53,055 bases of DNA, taken from NCBI GenBank assembly GCA_029882995.1, contig JAOUJV010000006.1, positions 1 through 53,055 of the forward strand, in the 5' to 3' direction. Position numbers and translations under genes: made by a program. Each line of letters begins with the position of its first letter. Position 1 is the first letter of the stretch. This DNA is from Gammaproteobacteria bacterium (GTDB lineage Bacteria; Pseudomonadota; Gammaproteobacteria; DAOVJZ01). Below the pieces are notes generated by a model. That model was not told the DNA's origin. It searched no databases and saw only the letters and a list, made by a program, of their open reading frames with translations. Positions 9,893 to 18,361 of the stretch are shown piece after piece.

Positions 9893-11467
9893 ATGAGAAT
9901 ATCAAGCAGTCAGATGCAGCTACAGGGTTTAAATTCACTCCTGAAACAACAGGCAAGACTGGTTGATTCCCAAATGAAATTATCGACGGGGAAAAAGATG
10001 AATACCCCCGCTGATGACCCTGTAGGCTCTGCCGCTGTCCTGAATATTACACAGCAGTTAAAAATTATTGCCCAGTATCAGGAAAATGCCGAAACTGCCA
10101 AGGAACGCCAACAGCTGGAAGAAACAGTTCTAATTAGTGTTGAAAATGTAATAAGACGTGCAAAGGTACTGGCTATTCAGGGCGCCAACTCACCGGTTGG
10201 TAGTGGGGGGCGTTCAGACATTGCACTGGAAATCAGGCAGCGTTTATCCGAACTCGCCGATTTGGCAAATACCACCGATGCCAATGGTGAATATATCTTT
10301 GCCGGTTTTCAGGGACACACAAAACCCTTTACAGCCAACCTCGATGGTACCTACACCTATAACGGTGATCAGGGACAGCGATTACTGCAAATAAGTGCAG
10401 ACAGACAAGTAGCTGATCGTGATCCGGGCTCGGACATATTTCAGTTTATCAAGGATGGCAACGGCACATTTTCAGTGATTGATAATGCTAATAATACGGG
10501 GAATGGCATTATTCATACCGGCAGTGTTTCAGATATCACCGCCATTGATGGTGATACCTATACCCTGATTTTCGGGGAAGACACAACAGCAACAACTGCG
10601 AATGTGGGTGCGTTTTCTTTTGCTGATGGTGCGCCTACCAATAATACATTGGTTTATACTCTGGACATAAATGGAACCACTGTTTATTCAGTTGATGATA
10701 CCGGTGCGCCACCACCTGTTTTAACTTTGCAAGGGCTGGCAGATGAGATTAATAATGATGCGGGTACAACAGGTGTGCGTGCCCATGTGAATGGTGGACA
10801 GCTTTTTCTTGCCAATGATTCACCCTCGACGGGTGATATTGTAATAACTGAAGGTTTCAGTGGATTTACAGCAACAGAAGGGGATACGGTATTAGGTTAT
10901 TTTGGCAATACATTAACAGATACAAATACCAGCGTTGTCACAACACTTAACAATACAGCAGCATCAAATTATATTGTACTGGATAGCAGTAACAATATTG
11001 AAACAACCGGCACTTATGTTCCAGAAGGTGCTATCACGTTTAATGGTATAACCACCAGTGTAAAAGAAGATCCTAATAATGGTGACCGATTCACCATCAG
11101 CCCAAGTACAAACCGGGATATATTCAGGACACTAAATGATTTGGCAAAAGCATTGGAGGCAGGTGGTGGTACGACATCAGAAACAAATACATTTAACACC
11201 ATTAACCGCATGCTACTCGAACTGGATAATGTAGAAAACAATATCCTAACCATCCGGGCGGGTGTAGGTGGTCGCCTGAACACCATTGATGACCAGAAAA
11301 ATTTCAATGAAGACTTCTCAATTAATCTCGAATCCAATCGTTCAAGGCTCGAAGACCTGAACTATACTTCAGCTATTACCGAGTTTGAACAAATAATGAC
11401 AGCATTGCAGGCAGCACAGGCCTCTTTTGCAAGGATTCAGGGGTTGTCTTTGTTTAATTATCTTTGA
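9893..11467 (+). CDS. flgL: FlgL, hook-associated protein 3 (enlarged)
   Basis: FlgL is the second junction protein, on which flagellin polymerises. The flagellin-like N-terminus (LNSLLKQQARLVDSQMKLST, then KKMNTPADDPVGSA) and the C-terminal helix (LEDLNYTSAITEFEQIMTAL) are typical. At 524 residues it is larger than common FlgL proteins of 300-420. The added central region (about 220-402) shares YIVLDS-x-NN-x-E and ITF-x-GI blocks with FlgK. It begins five bases after the flgK stop and is the last gene before the glycosylation island. Confidence 0.96.
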   Translation: MRISSSQMQLQGLNSLLKQQARLVDSQMKLSTGKKMNTPADDPVGSAAVLNITQQLKIIAQYQENAETAKERQQLEETVLISVENVIRRAKVLAIQGANSPVGSGGRSDIALEIRQRLSELADLANTTDANGEYIFAGFQGHTKPFTANLDGTYTYNGDQGQRLLQISADRQVADRDPGSDIFQFIKDGNGTFSVIDNANNTGNGIIHTGSVSDITAIDGDTYTLIFGEDTTATTANVGAFSFADGAPTNNTLVYTLDINGTTVYSVDDTGAPPPVLTLQGLADEINNDAGTTGVRAHVNGGQLFLANDSPSTGDIVITEGFSGFTATEGDTVLGYFGNTLTDTNTSVVTTLNNTAASNYIVLDSSNNIETTGTYVPEGAITFNGITTSVKEDPNNGDRFTISPSTNRDIFRTLNDLAKALEAGGGTTSETNTFNTINRMLLELDNVENNILTIRAGVGGRLNTIDDQKNFNEDFSINLESNRSRLEDLNYTSAITEFEQIMTALQAAQASFARIQGLSLFNYL

Positions 11468-11599
11468 TAGGGTACTGATTTAACTTATATATAGAGGTAG
11501 TTATATAGGCTTATTCTGTTTTTCATCCTGTAGATAAATTCACTATCTTAACTAAACAGCTATTATTGATGATAAATATCAGGGATTACACCACTACAT

Positions 11600-14500
11600 A
11601 TGCATACAAATAAAATAAAAAAACAACCTCTGGAAGGCTTGATTAAAAAAGTGAGAGGTTATATTGATATTAATGACTTTTATCAGGCAGAAAAACACCT
11701 GAAGATAGCTTTTAATCAAGAACCTAATAATACTCGCATTCTCTTTCTTTCAGGATTGCTGGAGTATAAAAAGTGTAATTTTTTAAAATCAATTTCCATT
11801 TTTCAGGATGTACTGAAAGAATGTCCCTCACATGTTGATGCACATATAAATATTGGAAGTTCATATAGTGAGTTAGGTATATTTGACAAGGCTGAATTTC
11901 ACTATCAAAAAGCAATAGAATTAAGTCCCGAGGATCATATCGCATTCAACAATTTTGGTAGCTTACGCAGAAAGCAAATGCATCTTGCAGAGGCACAAAT
12001 ATTATTTGATAAGTCTATAGAAATTAAACCAGACTATTGGCTTTCTTATTTCAATATGGGTGGAATTTTTGTAACCAGAAAAAAATACATCAAGGCATTA
12101 GAGTATTTTAAAAAAGCATTCGAACTGGAAAAAAACGCTAATACATACGCAAGCCTCTTGGGAGTATTAAAATATATTGATCCTGAAGAAGCACATGGAT
12201 TAGCTAAAGAAATCGCAAGTTTTAAAAACCTTGATTTCTCAATATTATCGGCATATCCCATTCTGGTGCGTTCGTGTGAATGGGAGATAGTAGATGCCAT
12301 ACAAGATAAAGTTTTAAAAATCGCACATGAAGAACAAAGACAAGTCAATTGGGTGCAAGGGATATTATTGCCTTTAAATAATCCCTATGGGATTAGCAGA
12401 GAAAATATTTTTGAAACACATAAGGCTTGGGGCAATAATGTGACTGATCAATCTAAAGATATCTATTCGCAGTATGAAGATGTGATGAAACCATGTTCGC
12501 ATATTCGTATAGGATATTTATCTGCTGATTTCAGGGAACACTCTGTAGGATATTTTATTAAAAACATCATACCTTTGCATGATAAAGCTCATTTCGAAGT
12601 GTTTTGTTATTCAAGCCTTAACCAAGAAGATGCAATTACGAAAAAGATCATAAGCTATTCTAACTCGTTTGCAAGAATTCAGAGTTTAACAGATATGGAA
12701 CTGGCAAAAAAAATACATGATGATGGTATACACATTCTTGTAGATTTGGGTGGCCATACAGCACACTCAAGAGTTGCCTCGCTTAAATATCGTCCTGCAC
12801 CTGTCCAGATTACTTATCTGGGGTATCCAAACACAACTGGTCTCAATGCAGTTGATTATCGGATTACCGATAATTATGCTGAATCAGATGATGGCACATT
12901 GTATACGGAAGAACTTCTAAAAATGCCAGAATCCTTTTTGTGTTTTGGTGGTTTTATAGAACAAGAAATAAAACCTGAATTACCACTGCAGCGCAAAGGT
13001 TATGTGACGTTCGGCTCATTTAATAATGTCAGTAAATTAAATACTGAAATAATAAAGGTATGGAGTGATATTTTGCATAAAGTTCCTGATTCTAAATTAG
13101 TTATCAAAGCAGGAAATGTAGAAAAAGATTATATACAAAAAAATATAAGAGGTGAGTTCATAAAGCACGGGATACATGAAGATCGTCTCGAATTAAAGGG
13201 GTTTAATAAGGATAAAGGAACACATCTGGATTATTATAATGAAATAGATATTGCGTTAGATTCCTTTCCTTATCAGGGAACAACCACTACCTGTGAATCA
13301 TTATGGATGGATGTGCCTGTAGTTTCTTTGGTGGGGAAATTACATGCACAACGTGTTTCTAATTCGATTTATAAAAATATTGGTGTTGAAGACTGCCTAG
13401 CTTATACTGAAGATGAATATATACAGATAGCTGTATCATTGGCTACTGATGTGAAAAAAAATGCAAAACTTCGAAAAAAAATCCACACAAGACTTAGAGA
13501 ATCAATTTTATGTAATCCGGAACGTTTTACGAAGCAGTTGGAGGACTTGTATAAATCAGCATGGATCTCTAAATTCAAAAAACTCCCTTGGGATAATTTT
13601 AAAGACAAGCACACTCCTGATGATTCACAATTACCAATAAAAATAAATGGTAGTGTGACAGTTTGTGTTCCAGATGACTTGAATCTTCCTACACCATATA
13701 TTTTATTAGAGCAGGAAGACTGGATTGAGCCAGAGTATAATTTTATCCAGCATGTATTAAAGCCGGGAATGAAAATTGTTGATATAGGTGTTAATTATGG
13801 AGTTTATACTCTTTCAGCAGCCAAACAGATATCTTCAAGCGGTATGTTATGGGCAATTGAGCCAAGCCCTGAAAGGGCGAGCTATTTAAGGGAAAGCCTG
13901 AAATATAATAATTTTAATAATGTTCATATCAAGACTGATTTATTAACTATTGATGAATATGCATTAGAAAATAATTGGAAAAATATTGATTTTCTCAGAT
14001 TGGATGTAGAAGAAATTGATGAGACATTGTTTACTAGTGGCAAGGAGTTCTATACTTCAAATTCGCCACTAATAATGGTCAGGATGAGAGAGGAAAATAG
14101 ACAGGAAGGAAACCTGGTTAACTATTTGTTATCATTAGGATATGAAGGTTATATGCTTATCCCTGGCTTGAATTTGCTTGCTCCGACTAAACCAAATCAG
14201 GATATTGACGCCTATAGAAAGAATTTATTTTTTTGTAAAGCTGACTGCGTAGAAAGTTTATCACTCCAGGGATTATTGATAAAAGAGGAACAATTATCTA
14301 TAGATGTACCTGCTCCACAAGTGGCAAAATGGATTGAACATCTTCAGCAGTTTCCTTATGTAAAATCGTTATTGGATTCATGGTTGTCTTATATGGAAAA
14401 AAATAATGATTCAGAACAATGGGTATTGCATCAGCGTGCACTCGATTATTATGCAATGGCATGTGAGCCAGACGAGAAAATAGCAAACAAATACCTATAC

Positions 14501-14977
14501 TTGAAATGTGCATACCAGATTCTAGCTAAACTTGTTCAGTCACATGGAACATTTTCAAATGTTCAATCATTCGTCAGAATTGCTGGTGAATTAGGTGTGA
14601 GAAGTCAGGCTGTTAGTGGGCTTGAATATCTTTTATCATTTAATAAATTCTTCTCAGACCCCACACTAGGAGAACCATTTTTATCAGTTTCATCAGATTA
14701 TGAAATGATTGAGCCAGAATCCAGAACTATTGACTGGATGAATGCCTCTATAATTTTTCAATATGAAAAATTATATGTTTTTTCATCATATTTTTCTGAT
14801 AAATCATCTCTTGAAAGACTGGAAAAGCTAAAAGAGACAGGTTTTATAAATTGTGAAATGGAAAGGAGAAGACAATTAATAAGGTTGAGGTTTAATCTCC
14901 AACAAAAGCCTGACGGAAGTATTTTTGGAGATGCTAAGTGTAATCTTAATAACTGGTTTTGGTTTCAAGAGGAATAA
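11600..14977 (+). CDS. TPR - GT41 (SPINDLY/OGT-type) glycosyltransferase - FkbM-like methyltransferase fusion
   Basis: A 1125-residue protein. Residues 1-195 are TPR repeats (for example AHINIGSSYSELGIFDKAEF). Residues about 300-665 match the GT41 O-GlcNAc-transferase core: IGYLSADFREHSVGYF with the conserved His, SFNNVSKLN with the conserved Lys, and LDSFPYQGTTTTCESLW. Residues about 720-880 look like an FkbM SAM methyltransferase (VDIGVNYGVYTLS), but the later motif reads LDVEEIDETLF where FkbM proteins usually have DVEG, so this domain may be altered or inactive. Residues 880-1125 are unrecognised. Placed next to fliC, it probably adds sugar to flagellin Ser/Thr. The AT-rich base use and weak ribosome-binding site suggest transfer. 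Confidence 0.85.
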   Translation: MHTNKIKKQPLEGLIKKVRGYIDINDFYQAEKHLKIAFNQEPNNTRILFLSGLLEYKKCNFLKSISIFQDVLKECPSHVDAHINIGSSYSELGIFDKAEFHYQKAIELSPEDHIAFNNFGSLRRKQMHLAEAQILFDKSIEIKPDYWLSYFNMGGIFVTRKKYIKALEYFKKAFELEKNANTYASLLGVLKYIDPEEAHGLAKEIASFKNLDFSILSAYPILVRSCEWEIVDAIQDKVLKIAHEEQRQVNWVQGILLPLNNPYGISRENIFETHKAWGNNVTDQSKDIYSQYEDVMKPCSHIRIGYLSADFREHSVGYFIKNIIPLHDKAHFEVFCYSSLNQEDAITKKIISYSNSFARIQSLTDMELAKKIHDDGIHILVDLGGHTAHSRVASLKYRPAPVQITYLGYPNTTGLNAVDYRITDNYAESDDGTLYTEELLKMPESFLCFGGFIEQEIKPELPLQRKGYVTFGSFNNVSKLNTEIIKVWSDILHKVPDSKLVIKAGNVEKDYIQKNIRGEFIKHGIHEDRLELKGFNKDKGTHLDYYNEIDIALDSFPYQGTTTTCESLWMDVPVVSLVGKLHAQRVSNSIYKNIGVEDCLAYTEDEYIQIAVSLATDVKKNAKLRKKIHTRLRESILCNPERFTKQLEDLYKSAWISKFKKLPWDNFKDKHTPDDSQLPIKINGSVTVCVPDDLNLPTPYILLEQEDWIEPEYNFIQHVLKPGMKIVDIGVNYGVYTLSAAKQISSSGMLWAIEPSPERASYLRESLKYNNFNNVHIKTDLLTIDEYALENNWKNIDFLRLDVEEIDETLFTSGKEFYTSNSPLIMVRMREENRQEGNLVNYLLSLGYEGYMLIPGLNLLAPTKPNQDIDAYRKNLFFCKADCVESLSLQGLLIKEEQLSIDVPAPQVAKWIEHLQQFPYVKSLLDSWLSYMEKNNDSEQWVLHQRALDYYAMACEPDEKIANKYLYLKCAYQILAKLVQSHGTFSNVQSFVRIAGELGVRSQAVSGLEYLLSFNKFFSDPTLGEPFLSVSSDYEMIEPESRTIDWMNASIIFQYEKLYVFSSYFSDKSSLERLEKLKETGFINCEMERRRQLIRLRFNLQQKPDGSIFGDAKCNLNNWFWFQEE

Positions 14978-15085
14978 TCTTTGTTGTAAAAAATATTGGA
15001 TATACACATTTAAATATGTATGACTTGGTTTGTGAAATCAGTAATAGATAAAATAGAATATAAACATGGAGCTGAAGATTTAGAA

Positions 15086-17488
15086 ATGTCTTCGATAACA
15101 AAAATAAAAAAATGCCGTATATGTGGGAATACTAATCTGGTAGAAGTATTGGATCTGGGAGACATGGTGCTTTCTGGCCGATTTCTTAAAACTGGGGAAC
15201 CTGATCCTACGTGTGGACCACTCAAACTTGTTCTTTGTCATGGATCGGAAGGCGACGATCATTGTGGGTTACTGCAACTTCAACATTCATATAACCTTAA
15301 CGAAATGTATGGCGAGACATATGGTTATCGCTCTTCTCTTTCGGGGGCAATGGTTCAACACTTAAATGAAGTTGTTAATAATGCTTTGTCATTAGCCAAG
15401 CCATTAAAGGGTGACGCAATTCTGGATATAGGATGTAATGATGGCACGTTACTAGGCTGTTATAAAAATATGGGATTAGAACGTTATGGAATCGACCCTT
15501 CAAGCGAAAAATTTAAAAATGAGTTTCCTGAAGACATACATTTATTGATAGATTTTTTTTCCAAAGACTCAATCACAAAAGCGTTTGGTGATATTAAATT
15601 TAAAATTATTACATCAATAGCAATGTTTTATGACCTTGATGATCCAATGAGTTTTATGCGCGATATCCATGATGCTCTTGATGTGGATGGAATCTGGGTA
15701 ACCGAGCAATCTCATATGGCTACTATGCTGGATAACCTTGCATTTGATACTGTCTGCCATGAACATCTGGATTACTATAATCTAAAACAAATAAAATGGA
15801 TGGCAGAACGTTGTGATTTAAAAATATTAGATGTGGAGGTTAATACAATAAATGGTGCCAGCTTTAAGGTAGTAATGGCGCGTAGTGATTCTTCATTTCC
15901 GATAAATAAAGATAATATTGATAATATCCTGGAACAGGAGGAGACAGCCGGATTTTCTACACTCGCTCCTTATCAGATGTTTGCAGAGCGTATTAAGTTA
16001 TTTCGCAAGAAAGTCCAGTGTTTTTTTGATAATGCAAAAGAGGCAGGAGAAACTGTAATTGGTTATGGTGCATCAACTAAAGGTAATGTAATTCTTCAAT
16101 ATTGCGATATAACCCCGGATGATATGCCATCAATTGCAGAAAAATATGAGCTGAAATTTGGTCTGGTTACTCCCGGAAGTCATATTCCAATTATTTCCGA
16201 AGATGAGGCACGTGCACAAAAACCAGATTATTTATTTGTTTTACCATGGCACTTTCGTGATGCAATTATTGAAAGGGAAAGTGAATATCTTAATAATGGT
16301 GGTGCTTTAGTGTTTTCACTTCCCCGGTTTGAAATTGTAAGAAAAAATAATCTGGCATCACTTCCTCATCATAAATCAAATAAAACGACCAAATATATTC
16401 CATGGGCAAAGCCTATGATTTTTGGCGATGAAAATTATTTGGTGCAAAAAGCATTAAGATCAACATTTATATCAGATGGAAAATATGTAGAACAATTTGA
16501 AAGTGATTTTGCCGCAGTGCATGGCATGCCAAAAGAGTGTTCAATTACTACTTCTAATGGTACCACTGCATTGCAAATGGCTTTATTGGGATTGGAGATA
16601 GGAACTGGTGACGAAGTTATTGTGCCGGGGTGGGCTTTTGCCGCTGCCGCAAATATGGTTATTGCATGTGGGGCTACACCCGTGTTTGTTGATGTGAATG
16701 AAAATACCTGGTTGCTCAATCCAGATAAGGTTAATGAGTGTATATCATCAAAAACCAAAGCCATTATAGTAGTACATACATTTGGTAATGTATGTGATAT
16801 GACTAGATTGCGTGAAATTTCAGATAAGCATGGAATTGTATTAATAGAAGATTGCGCCGAATCACTTTTCTCAAAAATTAACGGGAAATTGTCAGGGACA
16901 TTGGGTGATATTGCCTGTTATAGTTTTCAGGCAACCAAAACTATAACGTGTGGTGAAGGGGGATTGGTATTATCCAGAGATATAAAATTGGCTGAAAGAA
17001 TGCGTTTAATCCGAAATCATGGAATGACGCCAGATCGTAAATATTGGCACCATGTGGTAGGTTATAATTTCCGTATTACAAATCTTCAGGCCGCTATATT
17101 ATGCGCTCAATTGAGCCATAAGGAAGAGATCATATCCATGCGCAAACGGATTTTTCAGGAATATAAAGAACGGCTTGATAATATAAAAGGATTGAGTCTG
17201 CAAAAATTTAATTTAGAGATTGATCCTGTGCCATGGGCAATTGGTGTACATATTTCTCCTTCTGTATATAGTATTGATCGAGACGAAATTATGCACCGAC
17301 TTCAGAAAGAGGGTATCGAAACCCGTCCAGGGTTTTATGCGATGTCACAGCAGCCTATTTATTCTGCGCCTGTATTAGAATACTCGGAAAAAATTGCGCG
17401 AGAAGTTATTTTACTACCAATGCCGCCAGATATTACAAGTGACAGTATAGATCATGTTTGTAAAAACTTTTTGAGTGCACTCAACTAA
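15086..17488 (+). CDS. Fusion of sugar C-methyltransferase and DegT/DnrJ-type PLP aminotransferase
   Basis: An 800-residue two-enzyme protein. Residues 1-415 match the NDP-sugar C-methyltransferase family: a Cys-rich N-terminal zinc-type motif (CRICG), a SAM site (LDIGCNDGT), the signature VCHEHLDYY near residue 222, and a C-terminal GYGASTKGN domain. Residues 435-800 are a sugar aminotransferase of the DegT/DnrJ/EryC1 family with the PLP lysine in SFQATKTITCGEGG (about Lys618) and GYNFRITNLQAA. Together they could make a branched amino sugar. The frame is open to ATG 15020, but ATG 15086 starts right before the conserved domain and follows a GGAG, so I prefer it. The NDP-sugar precursor genes are not in this window. 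Confidence 0.85.
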   Translation: MSSITKIKKCRICGNTNLVEVLDLGDMVLSGRFLKTGEPDPTCGPLKLVLCHGSEGDDHCGLLQLQHSYNLNEMYGETYGYRSSLSGAMVQHLNEVVNNALSLAKPLKGDAILDIGCNDGTLLGCYKNMGLERYGIDPSSEKFKNEFPEDIHLLIDFFSKDSITKAFGDIKFKIITSIAMFYDLDDPMSFMRDIHDALDVDGIWVTEQSHMATMLDNLAFDTVCHEHLDYYNLKQIKWMAERCDLKILDVEVNTINGASFKVVMARSDSSFPINKDNIDNILEQEETAGFSTLAPYQMFAERIKLFRKKVQCFFDNAKEAGETVIGYGASTKGNVILQYCDITPDDMPSIAEKYELKFGLVTPGSHIPIISEDEARAQKPDYLFVLPWHFRDAIIERESEYLNNGGALVFSLPRFEIVRKNNLASLPHHKSNKTTKYIPWAKPMIFGDENYLVQKALRSTFISDGKYVEQFESDFAAVHGMPKECSITTSNGTTALQMALLGLEIGTGDEVIVPGWAFAAAANMVIACGATPVFVDVNENTWLLNPDKVNECISSKTKAIIVVHTFGNVCDMTRLREISDKHGIVLIEDCAESLFSKINGKLSGTLGDIACYSFQATKTITCGEGGLVLSRDIKLAERMRLIRNHGMTPDRKYWHHVVGYNFRITNLQAAILCAQLSHKEEIISMRKRIFQEYKERLDNIKGLSLQKFNLEIDPVPWAIGVHISPSVYSIDRDEIMHRLQKEGIETRPGFYAMSQQPIYSAPVLEYSEKIAREVILLPMPPDITSDSIDHVCKNFLSALN

Positions 17489-17505
17489 TTTGAGAGATAA
17501 ATGAA

Positions 17506-18306
17506 ATGGATTATAGAGATATTATAAGAAAACACTATAAAAAACAGGCTGAAGAATATGGAGACACATCCTCTGCAACAATGCAGGATGAAATCGTTCG
17601 TGAGAAAGAAGTAGATGCAATATTTAAATTCTTGCACAGCATTCCTGTTTCATCAAAACGAATACGTTTGCTAGAGATTGGATGTGGTAATGGGTTTTTG
17701 CTTTCATGTATTTCTAAAGAATTTAATGACCGATTTGAACTTTATGGTATTGATATGACACCAGAGTTAATAGAGATTGCAAAACAATCAAATCCGGATT
17801 GTCAGTTTACTCTGGGTGATATTCTAAAGACGCCATATGAGGGTGGTTTTTTTGACGTACTTATCTCTGAAAGAGTAATAATCAATGTGCTGGATGAGGA
17901 AGATCAGGTATCCACATACAGAGAAATGGCTCGTGTACTACGTAGCGGGGCACTTGCAGTGCTAATTGAAGGATATAAAAGTGGGCTTTACAATCTGAAC
18001 AAGGCGCGTGAGGAGTTTCTTCTTGAACCTATTCCTGAGCCTTCAGTTAATAATTGGTATACAGAAGAACGTTGGGAGTTGTTTTTAAAGACAGGGTTTG
18101 AAGAATTGCCAGAAGAAAAAATAAAAGATCTTATTCCAGAAAACTTCCTAAGTAGTCATTATTTTATGACACGATTTTTACATGATGTAATTCGTCCAGA
18201 GAATAGCAAAATACGTAACACAGAGTTTGCAAGATTCTTTGCAGAAGCACTGCCGCCAACGGGGGATTATTCACCACTCCGTATAAAATACTTACGCAGA
18301 ACCTAA
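17506..18306 (+). CDS. SAM-dependent class I methyltransferase
   Basis: The 266-residue product has a Rossmann methyltransferase core: motif I LLEIGCGNGFLLSCI (about residues 50-64), an acidic strand-2 residue in YGIDMTPELIEIA, then LGDILKTPYEGGFFDVLISE and a post-core REMARVLRSGALAVLIEG. This resembles Methyltransf_11/25-type enzymes. The substrate is unknown. It sits 17 bases after the aminotransferase fusion and before the second glycosyltransferase, so a sugar or glycan step in flagellin modification is likely. No partner-specific motif is seen. Confidence 0.8.
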   Translation: MDYRDIIRKHYKKQAEEYGDTSSATMQDEIVREKEVDAIFKFLHSIPVSSKRIRLLEIGCGNGFLLSCISKEFNDRFELYGIDMTPELIEIAKQSNPDCQFTLGDILKTPYEGGFFDVLISERVIINVLDEEDQVSTYREMARVLRSGALAVLIEGYKSGLYNLNKAREEFLLEPIPEPSVNNWYTEERWELFLKTGFEELPEEKIKDLIPENFLSSHYFMTRFLHDVIRPENSKIRNTEFARFFAEALPPTGDYSPLRIKYLRRT

Positions 18307-18361
18307 ACGACCGTGAGGAATAATGTCAAAGTAATAGTTTTACTATCAAGGTCTCTAAACA

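Noticed and set aside
15020-15085. Upstream ATG for the methyltransferase-aminotransferase fusion
   Set aside because: The extra 22 residues have no family match and the ATG lacks a ribosome-binding site; ATG 15086 is closer to the conserved zinc motif.
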